Below are positions 36,283 to 44,719 of a stretch of 64,000 nt of DNA, in pieces. Within the stretch, counting starts at the first letter, position 1. Each line of letters begins with the position of its first letter. Under the pieces are notes generated by a model. That model was not told the DNA's origin. It worked only from the letters and a program-made list of their open reading frames with translations, and did no database searches. Both the position numbers and the translations under genes were made by a program. This stretch comes from Brevibacterium aurantiacum (GTDB taxonomy: Bacteria > Actinomycetota > Actinomycetes > Actinomycetales > Brevibacteriaceae), in the NCBI RefSeq assembly GCF_900169065.1, contig NZ_FXZB01000003.1, positions 124,001 to 188,000 of the forward strand, written 5' to 3'.

Positions 36283-37695
36283 GTGCCTGAATCTCAATCA
36301 CCGCTGCCGCCCGAACCCGCAGACGCATCATCAGCTGCACCGACGCCTGATGTTGCGGGAGGCGGAGCCGGCCTCAAAGTCGGAATGAAGCCGCGCCACC
36401 TTGTCATGATGAGCCTCGGATCAGCGATCGGAGCTGGCCTCTTCGTCGGCTCCGGTGCCGGCGTCCAGGCCGCAGGACCCGCCGTTCTCATCTCCTATGT
36501 GGTTGCCGGGCTCATCGTCGTCTTCGTCATGCGAGCACTCGGGGAGCTCGTGGCTGCCGACCCGAATCCCGGCGCCTTCTCCCACTACGCCGGCCGAGCG
36601 ATGGGTCCTGCCGCCGCATTCGCCGTCGGCGCCCTGTGGTGGGTCCAGCTCTGCCTCGTCGTCGCCGCCGAGGCCACTGCCGCTGCACAGATCGCGGCCA
36701 GCTACGTGCCGTCGGTCCCACAATGGGTCATCGCTCTGGCCATCATGGTCATCTTCACCGCGATCAACCTCACCACCTCGGGCAGCTTCGGTGAGTTCGA
36801 GTTCTGGTTCTCCCTCATCAAGGTCGCCTTCGTGACCCTGTTCCTCGTCCTCGGCGCCGCATTCCTGTTCGGCTGGACCCCGGCAAAACCGCCCGAGACC
36901 ATCTTCGCCGATGGATTCATGCCCACAGGTCTCCCCGGTGTTGCGGCCGGTCTCCTCGTCGTCGCGTTCGCTTTCGGCGGGATCGAGATCGTGGCGGTCG
37001 CCGCCGCCGAGACCGCGAACCCGAGTCGCAGCGTGACACAGGCGATCAAGACCATTGTGTGGCGAATCCTGTTCCTCTACATCGGCTCCGTGGCGATCAT
37101 CGTGCTCGTGCTCGACTGGAAGGACGAACGGCTGGCCGAGTCACCCTTCGTCGCGGTCCTCGACACCGCTGGTCTCCCCGTCATCGCCTCTCTCCTGGCC
37201 GCGGTCATCGTCATCGCACTGCTGTCATCGATGAACGCGAACATCTATGGTGCTTCCCGAATGGCGTTCTCCATGTCCGAGCGGAAGATGCTTCCGCCAG
37301 GACTGAGCCGCACGACCAGACGCGGCGTCCCGATGATCGCGGTGCTGGCCACCTCGGCGTTCGGATTCGTGGCAGTGGCCCTGAACTACTTCTGGGCCGC
37401 CAAAGTGCTCGGTGTGCTGCTCAACATCGTCGGGTCCACGCTCATCGTCACCTGGGTCGTGACACTGATCTCCCAGATCATCATCCGCCGCCGTACCGAG
37501 GCCGCCGGCGAAGAACTGCCGCTGAAGATGTGGCTCTTCCCCTGGCTGTCCTATGCGACGCTGGCGGGCATCGCCATGATCATCATCCTCGGTCTGACCG
37601 TGGAGTCCGTGCGCATCCAGATCATCGGCACCCTGGTCTTCACCGCAGCGCTCTACGGCATCGGCTACCTGGTCACGCGCAAGCGCAGAGCCTGA
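36283..37695 (+). CDS. Amino acid permease (AAT branch of the APC superfamily)
   Basis: A 470-residue protein with 12 hydrophobic helices. The helix 1 motif LVMMSLGSAIGAGLFVGSG and VMRALGELVAADPNPGAF are those of the AAT family (GABA, aromatic, D-Ala/D-Ser/glycine porters). It starts at GTG. The last 31 bp overlap the 3' end of the convergent PanE-like gene, so the two C-termini share DNA. Substrate unassigned. Confidence 0.9.
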   Translation: MPESQSPLPPEPADASSAAPTPDVAGGGAGLKVGMKPRHLVMMSLGSAIGAGLFVGSGAGVQAAGPAVLISYVVAGLIVVFVMRALGELVAADPNPGAFSHYAGRAMGPAAAFAVGALWWVQLCLVVAAEATAAAQIAASYVPSVPQWVIALAIMVIFTAINLTTSGSFGEFEFWFSLIKVAFVTLFLVLGAAFLFGWTPAKPPETIFADGFMPTGLPGVAAGLLVVAFAFGGIEIVAVAAAETANPSRSVTQAIKTIVWRILFLYIGSVAIIVLVLDWKDERLAESPFVAVLDTAGLPVIASLLAAVIVIALLSSMNANIYGASRMAFSMSERKMLPPGLSRTTRRGVPMIAVLATSAFGFVAVALNYFWAAKVLGVLLNIVGSTLIVTWVVTLISQIIIRRRTEAAGEELPLKMWLFPWLSYATLAGIAMIIILGLTVESVRIQIIGTLVFTAALYGIGYLVTRKRRA

Positions 37696-38690
37696 GCCAG
37701 TTCGCCCAGAGCGGGAGCCAGTTCAGCCAGAGCGGGAGCTGCGTTTCGCTTGGGGTTTCGCTGCGAGTCCCGTCGTGCCGCACGTCGAGCCATCTGTCCG
37801 GCCCACCCGTTGAGCATGTCGAGGGTCTGCCCCTCATGGCGGGCGAAATGTCGGCCCGCATACTCGCCGACGTCGATGGGTACGAACAGCTCCAGTGCGT
37901 CGAGGACGAGCCCGGCTCCTCGTGCCGACATCGGTATCCGCACACCGGTGACGGCATGTACGGCCTCGGCGGATGCCTGAGTGGGCCTCCGCAGGTGCGT
38001 TCTCAGCGCGGTCCAACTGCCCTCGCGCACACTCAGTTCCGCGACGTAGGGAATGAATACTGCCGGTGGAGCGGAGAGCAGAGCGGCCGGAACAGCCACG
38101 ATGAGGCCTCCACCGAGTTCACGCCGTAGGCGCCGCACGGCGTCCCGACAGCCGCTGGCCATGAACACGGGCATCGCGGGCGGCTGCCAGTAGCGGACGT
38201 TGCGGCCAGTTGTCCTCTCCGACAGGAGTGCTGGCGAGAAGACGAGGATCTCGGACTCCGGGAACATCGATACTGCGATATCTCGGTCCCCGTCGACCTG
38301 GCTGGTGATCGCAATGATGCTCGGACGAGCCCCGGAGATAGAGGCTGCAACCGGCTCGTCGAGGTCCCCTGGCCGTGTGGTCAGCACGACAAGATCCCAC
38401 GAGCTTGAACTCACGGTGGCCCAATCGACAACGGGCACCCGTCGCACAGTCTCTCGCCCAGTCGAGCCCACTCGTCGTGGGTATGCCGCGTCGCGCGGGC
38501 GCGCGGTGTCTCGCGTTGGTGCTGAACTTTGCGGGCGCACAGTGTCTTGCAGGCGCACAGTGTCTGGCGAGTTCAGAGCCTCAGAACCCGGGTTCGCCGA
38601 ACGTGAGACCACAACCGTCTCGTGGCGTCTGCCGAACAGTGCTGCGGCTGCGGCGCCGATCGCCCCGGCACCCTGGAACACGACCTTCAT
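37665..38690 (-). CDS. PanE/ApbA-like ketopantoate reductase family protein
   Basis: A 341-residue protein with an N-terminal Rossmann motif MKVVFQGAGAIGAAAA, a nucleotide-binding domain (LVVLTTRPGD) and a helical C-terminal domain (MSARGAGLVLDALELFVPID). The usual PanE catalytic lysine is not obvious. An Arg/Pro/Thr-rich insert with DTVR/DTAR repeats falls at about residues 42-75, and the C-terminus has a short AELAPALGELA repeat. It lies 7 bp upstream of ispF on the same strand. Enzymatic activity is uncertain. Confidence 0.65.
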   Translation of the reverse strand: MKVVFQGAGAIGAAAAALFGRRHETVVVSRSANPGSEALNSPDTVRLQDTVRPQSSAPTRDTARPRDAAYPRRVGSTGRETVRRVPVVDWATVSSSSWDLVVLTTRPGDLDEPVAASISGARPSIIAITSQVDGDRDIAVSMFPESEILVFSPALLSERTTGRNVRYWQPPAMPVFMASGCRDAVRRLRRELGGGLIVAVPAALLSAPPAVFIPYVAELSVREGSWTALRTHLRRPTQASAEAVHAVTGVRIPMSARGAGLVLDALELFVPIDVGEYAGRHFARHEGQTLDMLNGWAGQMARRAARRDSQRNPKRNAAPALAELAPALGELAQALRLRVTR

Positions 38691-38697
38691 GCCGTGC

Positions 38698-39252
38698 TCA
38701 CCGCTGAGTCGGTGCCGATGCTGGTTCCGCGGCCGGTGCCGGCTCGGATGCCGCAGCCTCGCCGCTTGCAGCTGGGTAGACGAGAGCGTTCGCGATCGCC
38801 GCGACTCCTTCGCCCCTGCCGGTCAGTCCGAGCGCATCGGTCGTTGTTCCTGACACTGACACCTCGGCGCCGGCTGCCGCAGATAGTGCTCGTTGAGCGT
38901 CGTCGCGCCTGGTGCCGATCTTCGGGCGGTTGCCGATGACTTGGACTGAGATATTGCCGATCTCGAAGCCCGCCGCGCGGACCTGGCGTGCAGCCTCGGC
39001 GAGGAGGGTGGCCCCGGAAGCGCCGGCGAATTCGGGTCGATCGACACCGAAATGCAGTCCCAGATCACCGATCCCCGCAGCGGAGAACAGAGCATCACAG
39101 CACGCATGAGCGGCGACATCGGAATCGGAGTGCCCCTCGAGCCCGCGTTCTCCGGGCCAATGCAGCCCCGCGACCCAGAGTTCACGCGCGGGATCCTCGG
39201 AGTAGGCGTGCACGTCCACACCGATACCGGTACGCGGAATCACCACTGTCAT
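38698..39252 (-). CDS. ispF: 2-C-methyl-D-erythritol 2,4-cyclodiphosphate synthase
   Basis: A 184-residue MEP-pathway enzyme converting CDP-ME 2-phosphate to the cyclodiphosphate. The zinc ligands are in [10 protein letters not shown] (Asp13, His15) and GLEGHSDSD (His41); [15 protein letters not shown] forms the CDP site near the C-terminus. An Ala/Pro/Glu tail of about 25 residues exceeds the normal family end. The start overlaps the ispD stop by 4 nt. Trimeric and cytoplasmic by family. Confidence 0.95.
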   Translation of the reverse strand: MTVVIPRTGIGVDVHAYSEDPARELWVAGLHWPGERGLEGHSDSDVAAHACCDALFSAAGIGDLGLHFGVDRPEFAGASGATLLAEAARQVRAAGFEIGNISVQVIGNRPKIGTRRDDAQRALSAAAGAEVSVSGTTTDALGLTGRGEGVAAIANALVYPAASGEAAASEPAPAAEPASAPTQR

Positions 39253-40226
39253 CGTCGCTCTCCTTGTTCGCTCTCTGCCTTGTCCGATGCCTCGCTCGCC
39301 GCGCTCATCGTGTCGTCTCGACCTGCCACCTCGGCACTCCGCTTGGTTTCCTCAGCGTCTCGCATCGTCGCGATGTGCTCACCAAGTACAAGATCGAGCG
39401 GATATGTGATCTTCAAGGCCTCTTCGTCTCCGTCAACAGCAACGACATCGACGCCGAGGCGCTCGACGAGTCCCGCGTCATCGGTCGCGGCGACAGCCCC
39501 GGGCCCCGAGGAGGCGAGATCCTCTTCGTATTTGTCATGTGCACGGCGCAGGGTGCTTGCAGTGAAACCCTGCGGCGTTTGGACCCGGCGCAAGCGCGAA
39601 CGATCAAGATCGCCGTGGAGGACCTCAACAGTCGGTAACTCCTGGTCGCTCTCGGCACTGGATTCGACCACAAGTTGCCGACCGTTTGCCTCTGGCCGCG
39701 GTTCAGGCGCCGAGGGTCCGTCGTTCACGGCGGTACCGCGATCCGACTTCACCGCGGGTCGAGTCTCGGCGCGGCGAACGGTGTCGGTCATCGGCAGGAC
39801 CGGGACGACCGCCTCGGCGCCGGCACGGACTGCTGCGACCACGCGTCGGAAGACCTCAGGCGGGGTCAACGCGCGGGCTGCATCGTGGACGAGAACGACG
39901 TCTGCGGCACCAGCGGATTTCAAGGCTAATTGCACAGATTCGATTCGATCATTTCCACCTGCTACAACTGTGATTGAAATGTCGGAATGATCAGTTCCGG
40001 AATCCGTCAGCGTCGATTCTGCAATTGAATCGATTTCACTGCGAGCACGCATTAAAAACTCCTCGGGAGCAGCGACCACAATTGCGGAAGCAACTCCCGA
40101 GGAGATGATCGTCTCAAGACTGCGAGCCAGAAGGCTCTTCCCGTTCAGCCGAACGAGGGCCTTCGGGTCTGCACTGCCCAAGCGCGATCCCGACCCTGCG
40201 GCCGGAACGATGACGCAGGTACTCAG
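39249..40226 (-). CDS. ispD: 2-C-methyl-D-erythritol 4-phosphate cytidylyltransferase
   Basis: A 325-residue enzyme making CDP-ME in the MEP pathway. The CTP loop [11 protein letters not shown] and PKAL lies upstream of the nearest ATG/GTG/TTG (a TTG at 40181 would remove it). The only start in frame close upstream is CTG at 40226, overlapping the carD TGA by 4 nt just as ATGA/GTGA overlaps do elsewhere here. Later motifs are [10 protein letters not shown] and RVQTPQGF. A 40-residue polar insert (about 152-195) and a 40-residue charged C-terminal tail make it longer than the family norm of about 230. Confidence 0.88.
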   Translation of the reverse strand: MSTCVIVPAAGSGSRLGSADPKALVRLNGKSLLARSLETIISSGVASAIVVAAPEEFLMRARSEIDSIAESTLTDSGTDHSDISITVVAGGNDRIESVQLALKSAGAADVVLVHDAARALTPPEVFRRVVAAVRAGAEAVVPVLPMTDTVRRAETRPAVKSDRGTAVNDGPSAPEPRPEANGRQLVVESSAESDQELPTVEVLHGDLDRSRLRRVQTPQGFTASTLRRAHDKYEEDLASSGPGAVAATDDAGLVERLGVDVVAVDGDEEALKITYPLDLVLGEHIATMRDAEETKRSAEVAGRDDTMSAASEASDKAESEQGERR

Positions 40227-40705
40227 GACGCGAGCACTTCGTCCAGAATGGCCTCGGCCTCGGATTCCTCTTTCTTCTCGGCCAATGCGAGTTCGGAAAC
40301 GAGGATCTGCCGAGCCTTGGACAACATGCGCTTCTCACCAGTCGACAGGCCGCGGTCCTGCTCGCGACGCCACAGGTCACGAACGACTTCGGCAACCTTG
40401 ATCACGTCACCGGACTGCAGCTTCTCAAGATTCGCCTTGTAGCGACGAGACCAGTTGGTGGGCTCCTCAACGAATTCGGCGCGGAGGACGTTGAAGACCT
40501 TCTCGACACCTTCTTCACCGACGACATCTCGCACGCCGACGAGATCGCAGTTTTCCGCGGGAACCTCGATGACTAGATCACCATGGGCGACCTGGAGCTT
40601 GAGGTACAGTTTCTCCTCACCTTTGATGGTTCGTTTTTTGATATCTTGGATTGTCGCTGCACCGTGATGTGGATAGACAACTGTGTCGCCGACCTCGAAA
40701 CTCAT
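40223..40705 (-). CDS. carD: CarD-family RNA polymerase-binding transcription factor
   Basis: A 160-residue protein with the N-terminal RNA polymerase-interaction (CarD/TRCF) domain [18 protein letters not shown] and a helical DNA-binding C-terminal domain containing the conserved [13 protein letters not shown]. CarD stabilises open promoter complexes, especially at rRNA promoters, and is essential in mycobacteria. It heads the carD-ispD-ispF operon conserved in actinobacteria. Confidence 0.95.
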   Translation of the reverse strand: MSFEVGDTVVYPHHGAATIQDIKKRTIKGEEKLYLKLQVAHGDLVIEVPAENCDLVGVRDVVGEEGVEKVFNVLRAEFVEEPTNWSRRYKANLEKLQSGDVIKVAEVVRDLWRREQDRGLSTGEKRMLSKARQILVSELALAEKKEESEAEAILDEVLAS

Positions 40706-41034
40706 ATTCTCTTCAAACCCCTTTCGCGGACCTCCAGTTTACCATGAGGCGCGCCACAGAAATCGTTCAGGGTAGGGAATCTTCATGCTAGGCTCCGCTG
40801 CGCGTCGTCACGTCCAGCACCCCATCACGGGCAATGCTGAGAACTCAGGGCTGAAACTATTTCACCTGGGCTGGGCACTGTCATCCTCCAGGTCCGCACT
40901 CCCCCACTCGATCTCACCCGCTCGATCTCCGTTGTCTCCCGCTCGATCTCGCTCGGAGGCATTCCGGGTTCTACGGCCGGTCAAAAACCGGGTAGTATAC
41001 AGATTGATCTTGTATTGCCACTTCAAGGAGCAAA
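40706..41034. other. 329-bp divergent gap between carD and a lipoprotein gene
   Basis: No credible gene. It should contain the carD promoter (minus strand; a TAGCAT-like -10 at about 40786-40791) and the lipoprotein promoter at its right end. Three copies of CTCGATCTC occur at 40907, 40921 and 40942 with no known meaning. Confidence 0.5.
40977..40998 (+). promoter_or_regulatory. Promoter/operator of the lipoprotein gene
   Basis: An inverted repeat CCGGT-caaaa-ACCGG (40977-40991) lies against a TAGTAT -10-like hexamer (40993-40998), 36 bp before the start codon. The symmetry suggests repressor control; no -35 is obvious. Confidence 0.4.
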
Positions 41035-41619
41035 ATGAAACGGCACAACCGCGCGGCACTCGCAGTTGCCGCACTCGCTCTCATCATTCCCGTCAGCGGA
41101 TGTGCAAGCATGCTGTCACCTCACCAGACTGCCGAGTATCACTACAACGCCGGTGACGGTGCGTGGGGTTCGGTCGGAGACGTCGAGGTGCGCGGAATGA
41201 TGCTCATCATGGACGAGTCCGGCGAGGGCCCGGCCCAGCTGTTCTACACGCTCATCAACAAGGGCGATTCGACTGCTTCGGTGTCCCTGGAAGTCGGCGA
41301 GAAGACGCAGAAGGAGTCGGTCAAGGCCGGCGAGACCTACGTTCAGGACCCAGAGAGCTCGGCGGCGACGTCAACGAAGCCGGTCATTGTGGACGGCCTC
41401 AAGGCCAAGCCCGGCGATCTGGCCGATGTCACCGTCAAGGTCGGCGACGATGAGAAGACGATCCGGACCCAGGTCCTGTCGAACTCCTTGCCGCAGTACG
41501 AAGAGTACGTTCCCAGCGAAAAGCCCTCGGAATCACCCAGCGAGGATGCGTCCCAGCCCAGTGGCGATGCATCTCAGTCCGGTGAACAGGGCGAGTCTGC
41601 AGTTGGAGTCAACGGCTGA
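41035..41619 (+). CDS. Secreted lipoprotein with Ser/Glu/Pro tail
   Basis: A 194-residue protein with a lipoprotein signal peptide ending in VSGC (Cys23). A beta-rich domain follows (EVRGMMLIMDESGEGPAQLFYTLIN; KPGDLADVTVKVGD), then a tail of about 35 residues rich in S, E, P and Q. Similar lipoproteins lie near the regX3/senX3 locus in related actinobacteria. AAGGAG precedes the ATG. Function unknown; a copper- or phosphate-related extracytoplasmic role would be speculation. Confidence 0.75.
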   Translation: MKRHNRAALAVAALALIIPVSGCASMLSPHQTAEYHYNAGDGAWGSVGDVEVRGMMLIMDESGEGPAQLFYTLINKGDSTASVSLEVGEKTQKESVKAGETYVQDPESSAATSTKPVIVDGLKAKPGDLADVTVKVGDDEKTIRTQVLSNSLPQYEEYVPSEKPSESPSEDASQPSGDASQSGEQGESAVGVNG

Positions 41620-41644
41620 GCACAGCCGCACGAGAGCTGAGTAC

Positions 41645-41681
41645 AAGAAAAGGAGCCGCCCATGTGGGCGGCTCCTTTCTT
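41645..41681. terminator. Bidirectional terminator
   Basis: Arms AAGAAAAGGAGCCGCCC and GGGCGGCTCCTTTCTT (41645-41661 and 41666-41681) around the loop ATGT, with A/T flanks suited to both strands. It lies between the convergent lipoprotein and regX3 genes. Confidence 0.85.
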
Positions 41682-41707
41682 GTCTGTCGGGTGGAGTCTG
41701 CGGGTGA

Positions 41708-42391
41708 TCAGGCTTCGAACTTGTAGCCGAGCCCACGCACCGTGGTGAGCAGGCGCGGTTCCGAAGGGTTCTGCTCGACCTTGGCGCGCAGGCGCTTGAC
41801 GTGAACATCGAGGGTCTTCGTGTCCCCCACGTAGTCCTCTCCCCAGATCCGATCGATGAGCTGACCACGCGTCATCACTCGACCCGAGTTGCGGATGAGG
41901 ATCTCGAGGAGTTCGAACTCCTTGAGCGGCATCGAGAGCTCTTCGCCGCGAACGCTCACGACGTGGCGTTCGACGTCGATGCGGACTCCCCCGGCCTCGA
42001 GCACCGACTCGTCGTCGAAGCCCTCCGACTCGACATTGCGTCGCAGCACCGCACGGACCCTGGCCAGCAGTTCACGTGAGGAGTACGGCTTGGTCACGTA
42101 GTCGTCGGCGCCGAGCTCGAGTCCCACCACCTTGTCGATCTCCGAGTCTTTGGCGGTGAGCATGATGATCGGCACACTGGACTTCACGCGCAGTTCTCGG
42201 CACACCTCGGTGCCGGAGACTCCCGGCAGCATGAGGTCGAGCAGGACGAGGTCGGCACCGTTGCGGTCGAACTCTGCAAGAGCCTTCAAACCGTCATCGG
42301 CAACAGTCACCTCATAACCTTCTTTACCGAGCAGGTACGAGAGTGGGTCCGAGAACGAATCTTCGTCCTCGACAAGCAGAATTCGAGTCAC
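41708..42391 (-). CDS. regX3: Phosphate-responsive response regulator
   Basis: A 227-residue OmpR/PhoB-type regulator with a receiver (ILLVEDEDSFSDPL; Asp52 in LVLLDLMLPG; YVTKPYSSREL) and a winged helix ending TTVRGLGYKFEA. The sequence is very close to RegX3 of mycobacteria and corynebacterial PhoR-type regulators. It starts at a GTG overlapping the senX3 stop (GTGA). The neighbours phoU and gpmA support the assignment to phosphate starvation signalling. Confidence 0.93.
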   Translation of the reverse strand: MTRILLVEDEDSFSDPLSYLLGKEGYEVTVADDGLKALAEFDRNGADLVLLDLMLPGVSGTEVCRELRVKSSVPIIMLTAKDSEIDKVVGLELGADDYVTKPYSSRELLARVRAVLRRNVESEGFDDESVLEAGGVRIDVERHVVSVRGEELSMPLKEFELLEILIRNSGRVMTRGQLIDRIWGEDYVGDTKTLDVHVKRLRAKVEQNPSEPRLLTTVRGLGYKFEA

Positions 42392-43848
42392 GTCTTGAGC
42401 TTCCTTTGTTCGCTTCCGGTTTTCAGAACCTGGGTTGTCTCATTCTCCACTGTGCTGACACCCTTGTCACCGTCAACGTCATTGTCACCGTCTTTTTCAG
42501 CGTCTTCGTCAACGTCTCTGTTGCCGTGAGCGTCGTGTTCGGTGACGTCATCGGCTCCAGCAGCGCTGCCAGCTCCGGCTTCCGCCTGTGCCGAGTGTTC
42601 GAGGAGGACCCCATCCGGCGCCGAGGAGGATGCTTCGTCGTCGGTGACCGTCCCTGCCAGCGGCAGCACGATCGTAAACGTCGAGCCCTTGCCGAGTCGG
42701 CTCCAGACCTTCACCTCGCCGCCGTGAGTGGCGATGATGTGCTTGACGATGCTCAGCCCCAAACCGGTGCCGCCGGTGATGCGCGAACGTGCCGGATCGA
42801 CGCGGTAGAACCGTTCGAAGACTCGCTCCGTGTCCTGGGTGGAGAGCCCGATGCCCTGGTCGGTCACGGAGATCTCAACGCGTTCGTCGACGAGTTCGAC
42901 CCCGACTCCGATGCGGGTCCCGTCGGGTGAGTAGTTGATGGCATTGTCGATGAGGTTGCGCACCGCATTGACGAGAAGTTCGTAGTTGCCTTCGATGAGC
43001 ATCCGGCCAGGAGGCGAGACCTCGATGTGGATGTTCTTGCCTTCGGCGCGCGTGCGGGCACGGTCAGCGGCATCATCGACCACCTCGGCGGCGGAGATCT
43101 TCTCCGTCGCAGACGGGGCCGTGTGGTCCTGCACCCGGGAGAGGTCGATGATCTCCTGCACCAGCTGGGTCAGGCGCTTCGACTCGCGCTGCATGCGTCC
43201 GCCGAAGCGTTCGACAGCCTGCGGGTCATCGGAGAAGTCGGTGACCGCCTCGGCCAGGAGCGCCATAGCACCGATGGGGGTCTTGAGCTCGTGGGAGACG
43301 TTGGCGACGAAGTCACGGCGAACGGCATCGACGCGCTTGGACTCGGTCTGGTCGTCGCAGAGGACGAGTACGAAGTTCGTGCCCAAGGGGGCCACTCGAG
43401 CGTGGAGGAAGCGCAGGACCGAGTCCGTCTGCTCACGTTTCTGTTCGAGTTCGATCTCTTCGATGAGGCCACGGGAGCGCACACGTTCAACCATCCGCAG
43501 CATCTCAGGGGAGGCGAGGGAATGCCCTCTGACCAGACCGAAAGTATAGGCGGCCGGGGAGGCTTTGACGACGTCGTCTCCGGCGTCGAGGACGATCGCG
43601 GCCGAGGGAAGCACGGCCAGAACCTCGGCGATGCCCTCCGGCAGGTCATCCTCTGAATGCAGATCGGCAGCATCACGGGAGCGTTCGCTGAAACGAAACG
43701 CCAGAATTCCCGCTATGCCAAGTCCCAGACCGACGATGCCGGTCAGGACCGCTACGATCAAGAGGTCCACGTCATCAAGCTTATGCGCAGTCTGCTTCAC
43801 GGGTGCACCGAATCGGCCCCAGAGCGCCGCTTTTGCCGTGGAATTCAC
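42388..43848 (-). CDS. senX3: Sensor histidine kinase of the phosphate system
   Basis: A 486-residue kinase with one clear transmembrane helix (about 27-53), a PAS-like region (LPSAAIVLDAGDDVV), the H-box NVSHELKTPIGAM (His about 185), N-box NLIDNAINYSPDG and G-boxes VTDQGIGL and TGLGLSIVKHI. After the catalytic domain comes an unusual acidic tail of about 75 residues (D/E/A/T with HGNRDVDEDAEKD). It starts at GTG. It is coupled to regX3 by a 4-nt overlap and divergent from phoU. Confidence 0.92.
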   Translation of the reverse strand: MNSTAKAALWGRFGAPVKQTAHKLDDVDLLIVAVLTGIVGLGLGIAGILAFRFSERSRDAADLHSEDDLPEGIAEVLAVLPSAAIVLDAGDDVVKASPAAYTFGLVRGHSLASPEMLRMVERVRSRGLIEEIELEQKREQTDSVLRFLHARVAPLGTNFVLVLCDDQTESKRVDAVRRDFVANVSHELKTPIGAMALLAEAVTDFSDDPQAVERFGGRMQRESKRLTQLVQEIIDLSRVQDHTAPSATEKISAAEVVDDAADRARTRAEGKNIHIEVSPPGRMLIEGNYELLVNAVRNLIDNAINYSPDGTRIGVGVELVDERVEISVTDQGIGLSTQDTERVFERFYRVDPARSRITGGTGLGLSIVKHIIATHGGEVKVWSRLGKGSTFTIVLPLAGTVTDDEASSSAPDGVLLEHSAQAEAGAGSAAGADDVTEHDAHGNRDVDEDAEKDGDNDVDGDKGVSTVENETTQVLKTGSEQRKLKT

Positions 43849-43986
43849 CTACACGCCAGACAACGTTCACCCAATCGTGTCAAGCTGGCACAGTGTGCCT
43901 GTCCTGACCGGACAGCTGTCCGCCCCGGGACACCATGAGGCACGTCAGCCTCACCAGAGATCCACGAGATTAAGGAACCGTTGTCA

Positions 43987-44649
43987 ATGCGCGAAGTCTT
44001 CAGAAATGAGCTGGACGACCTGGCCACGCAGCTGGTCGACATGTCCATCAAGGTACACGAGGCGATGCGCCTGGCGAACCAGGCCCTGCGCAGCAACGAC
44101 CTGGAGCTGGCCGAAAAGGTCATCGAAGCCGACGCCGTCATCGACCACATGCAGTACGCCCTCGACCAGCAGGCCGCTGAGATGCTGGCCCTGCAGGCAC
44201 CCGTCGCCGCTGACCTGCGCGCGGTCATCGGCTCCCTGCGGATGTCCGCCTCCCTCGAGCGCATGGGCGACCTGGCTCGCCACATCGCCCAGCAGGTGCG
44301 CATCCGCTACCCCGAGTCCGCGATCCCCGATCACTTCTCCGACACGTTCACCCGGATGGGCGAATCAGGAGAGAAGATCGCCGAGGCGACCGAGAACCTG
44401 CTGTCGAACCCCGGCCTGACAGCCGTGCCCACGATCAACGCGATCGACGAAGAGCTCGACGAACTGCACCTGAGCATCTTCGCCAAGCTCGCCGAGGCAC
44501 CTGCCGGTTCGCTGGCGCCTCGTCACATCGCCGACGTGACCCTGCTCTCGCGCTACTACGAGCGCTTCGGTGACCACGCGGTGTCCGTGTCCCAGAAGGT
44601 CGAATACCTGCTCACCGGCAACTGGGAACCGTACCTGTCGAAGAAGTGA
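43987..44649 (+). CDS. phoU: Phosphate transport regulator PhoU
   Basis: A 220-residue all-helical protein with two PhoU repeats (MREVFRNELDDLATQLVDM; LERMGDLARHIAQQV; YYERFGDHAVSVSQKV) containing the E/D-x3-D metal-cluster motifs. PhoU links the Pst transporter to the sensor kinase and dampens signalling when phosphate is plentiful. ATG 43987 was chosen over TTG 43981 because AAGGA is 10 nt upstream. It is divergent from senX3 with a 138-bp gap. Confidence 0.95.
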   Translation: MREVFRNELDDLATQLVDMSIKVHEAMRLANQALRSNDLELAEKVIEADAVIDHMQYALDQQAAEMLALQAPVAADLRAVIGSLRMSASLERMGDLARHIAQQVRIRYPESAIPDHFSDTFTRMGESGEKIAEATENLLSNPGLTAVPTINAIDEELDELHLSIFAKLAEAPAGSLAPRHIADVTLLSRYYERFGDHAVSVSQKVEYLLTGNWEPYLSKK

Positions 44650-44661
44650 CATACGCCTGAA

Positions 44662-44713
44662 ACAGGTGTGAGACATCTGAACCTGATGTGAGACTCTGCA
44701 TCAGGTGTGAGAC
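44662..44713. repeat. Three short direct repeats downstream of phoU
   Basis: GGTGTGAGAC at 44665 and 44704 and GATGTGAGAC at 44685, spaced 19-20 bp, fill the gap between phoU and the terminator. Their role is unknown; they could be regulator sites or slippage-generated repeats. Confidence 0.55.
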
Positions 44714-44719
44714 CTCGAA

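Noticed and set aside
40907..40950. CRISPR-like array from the CTCGATCTC repeats
   Set aside because: The repeats are 9 bp, unevenly spaced by 14 and 21 bp, and there are no cas genes.
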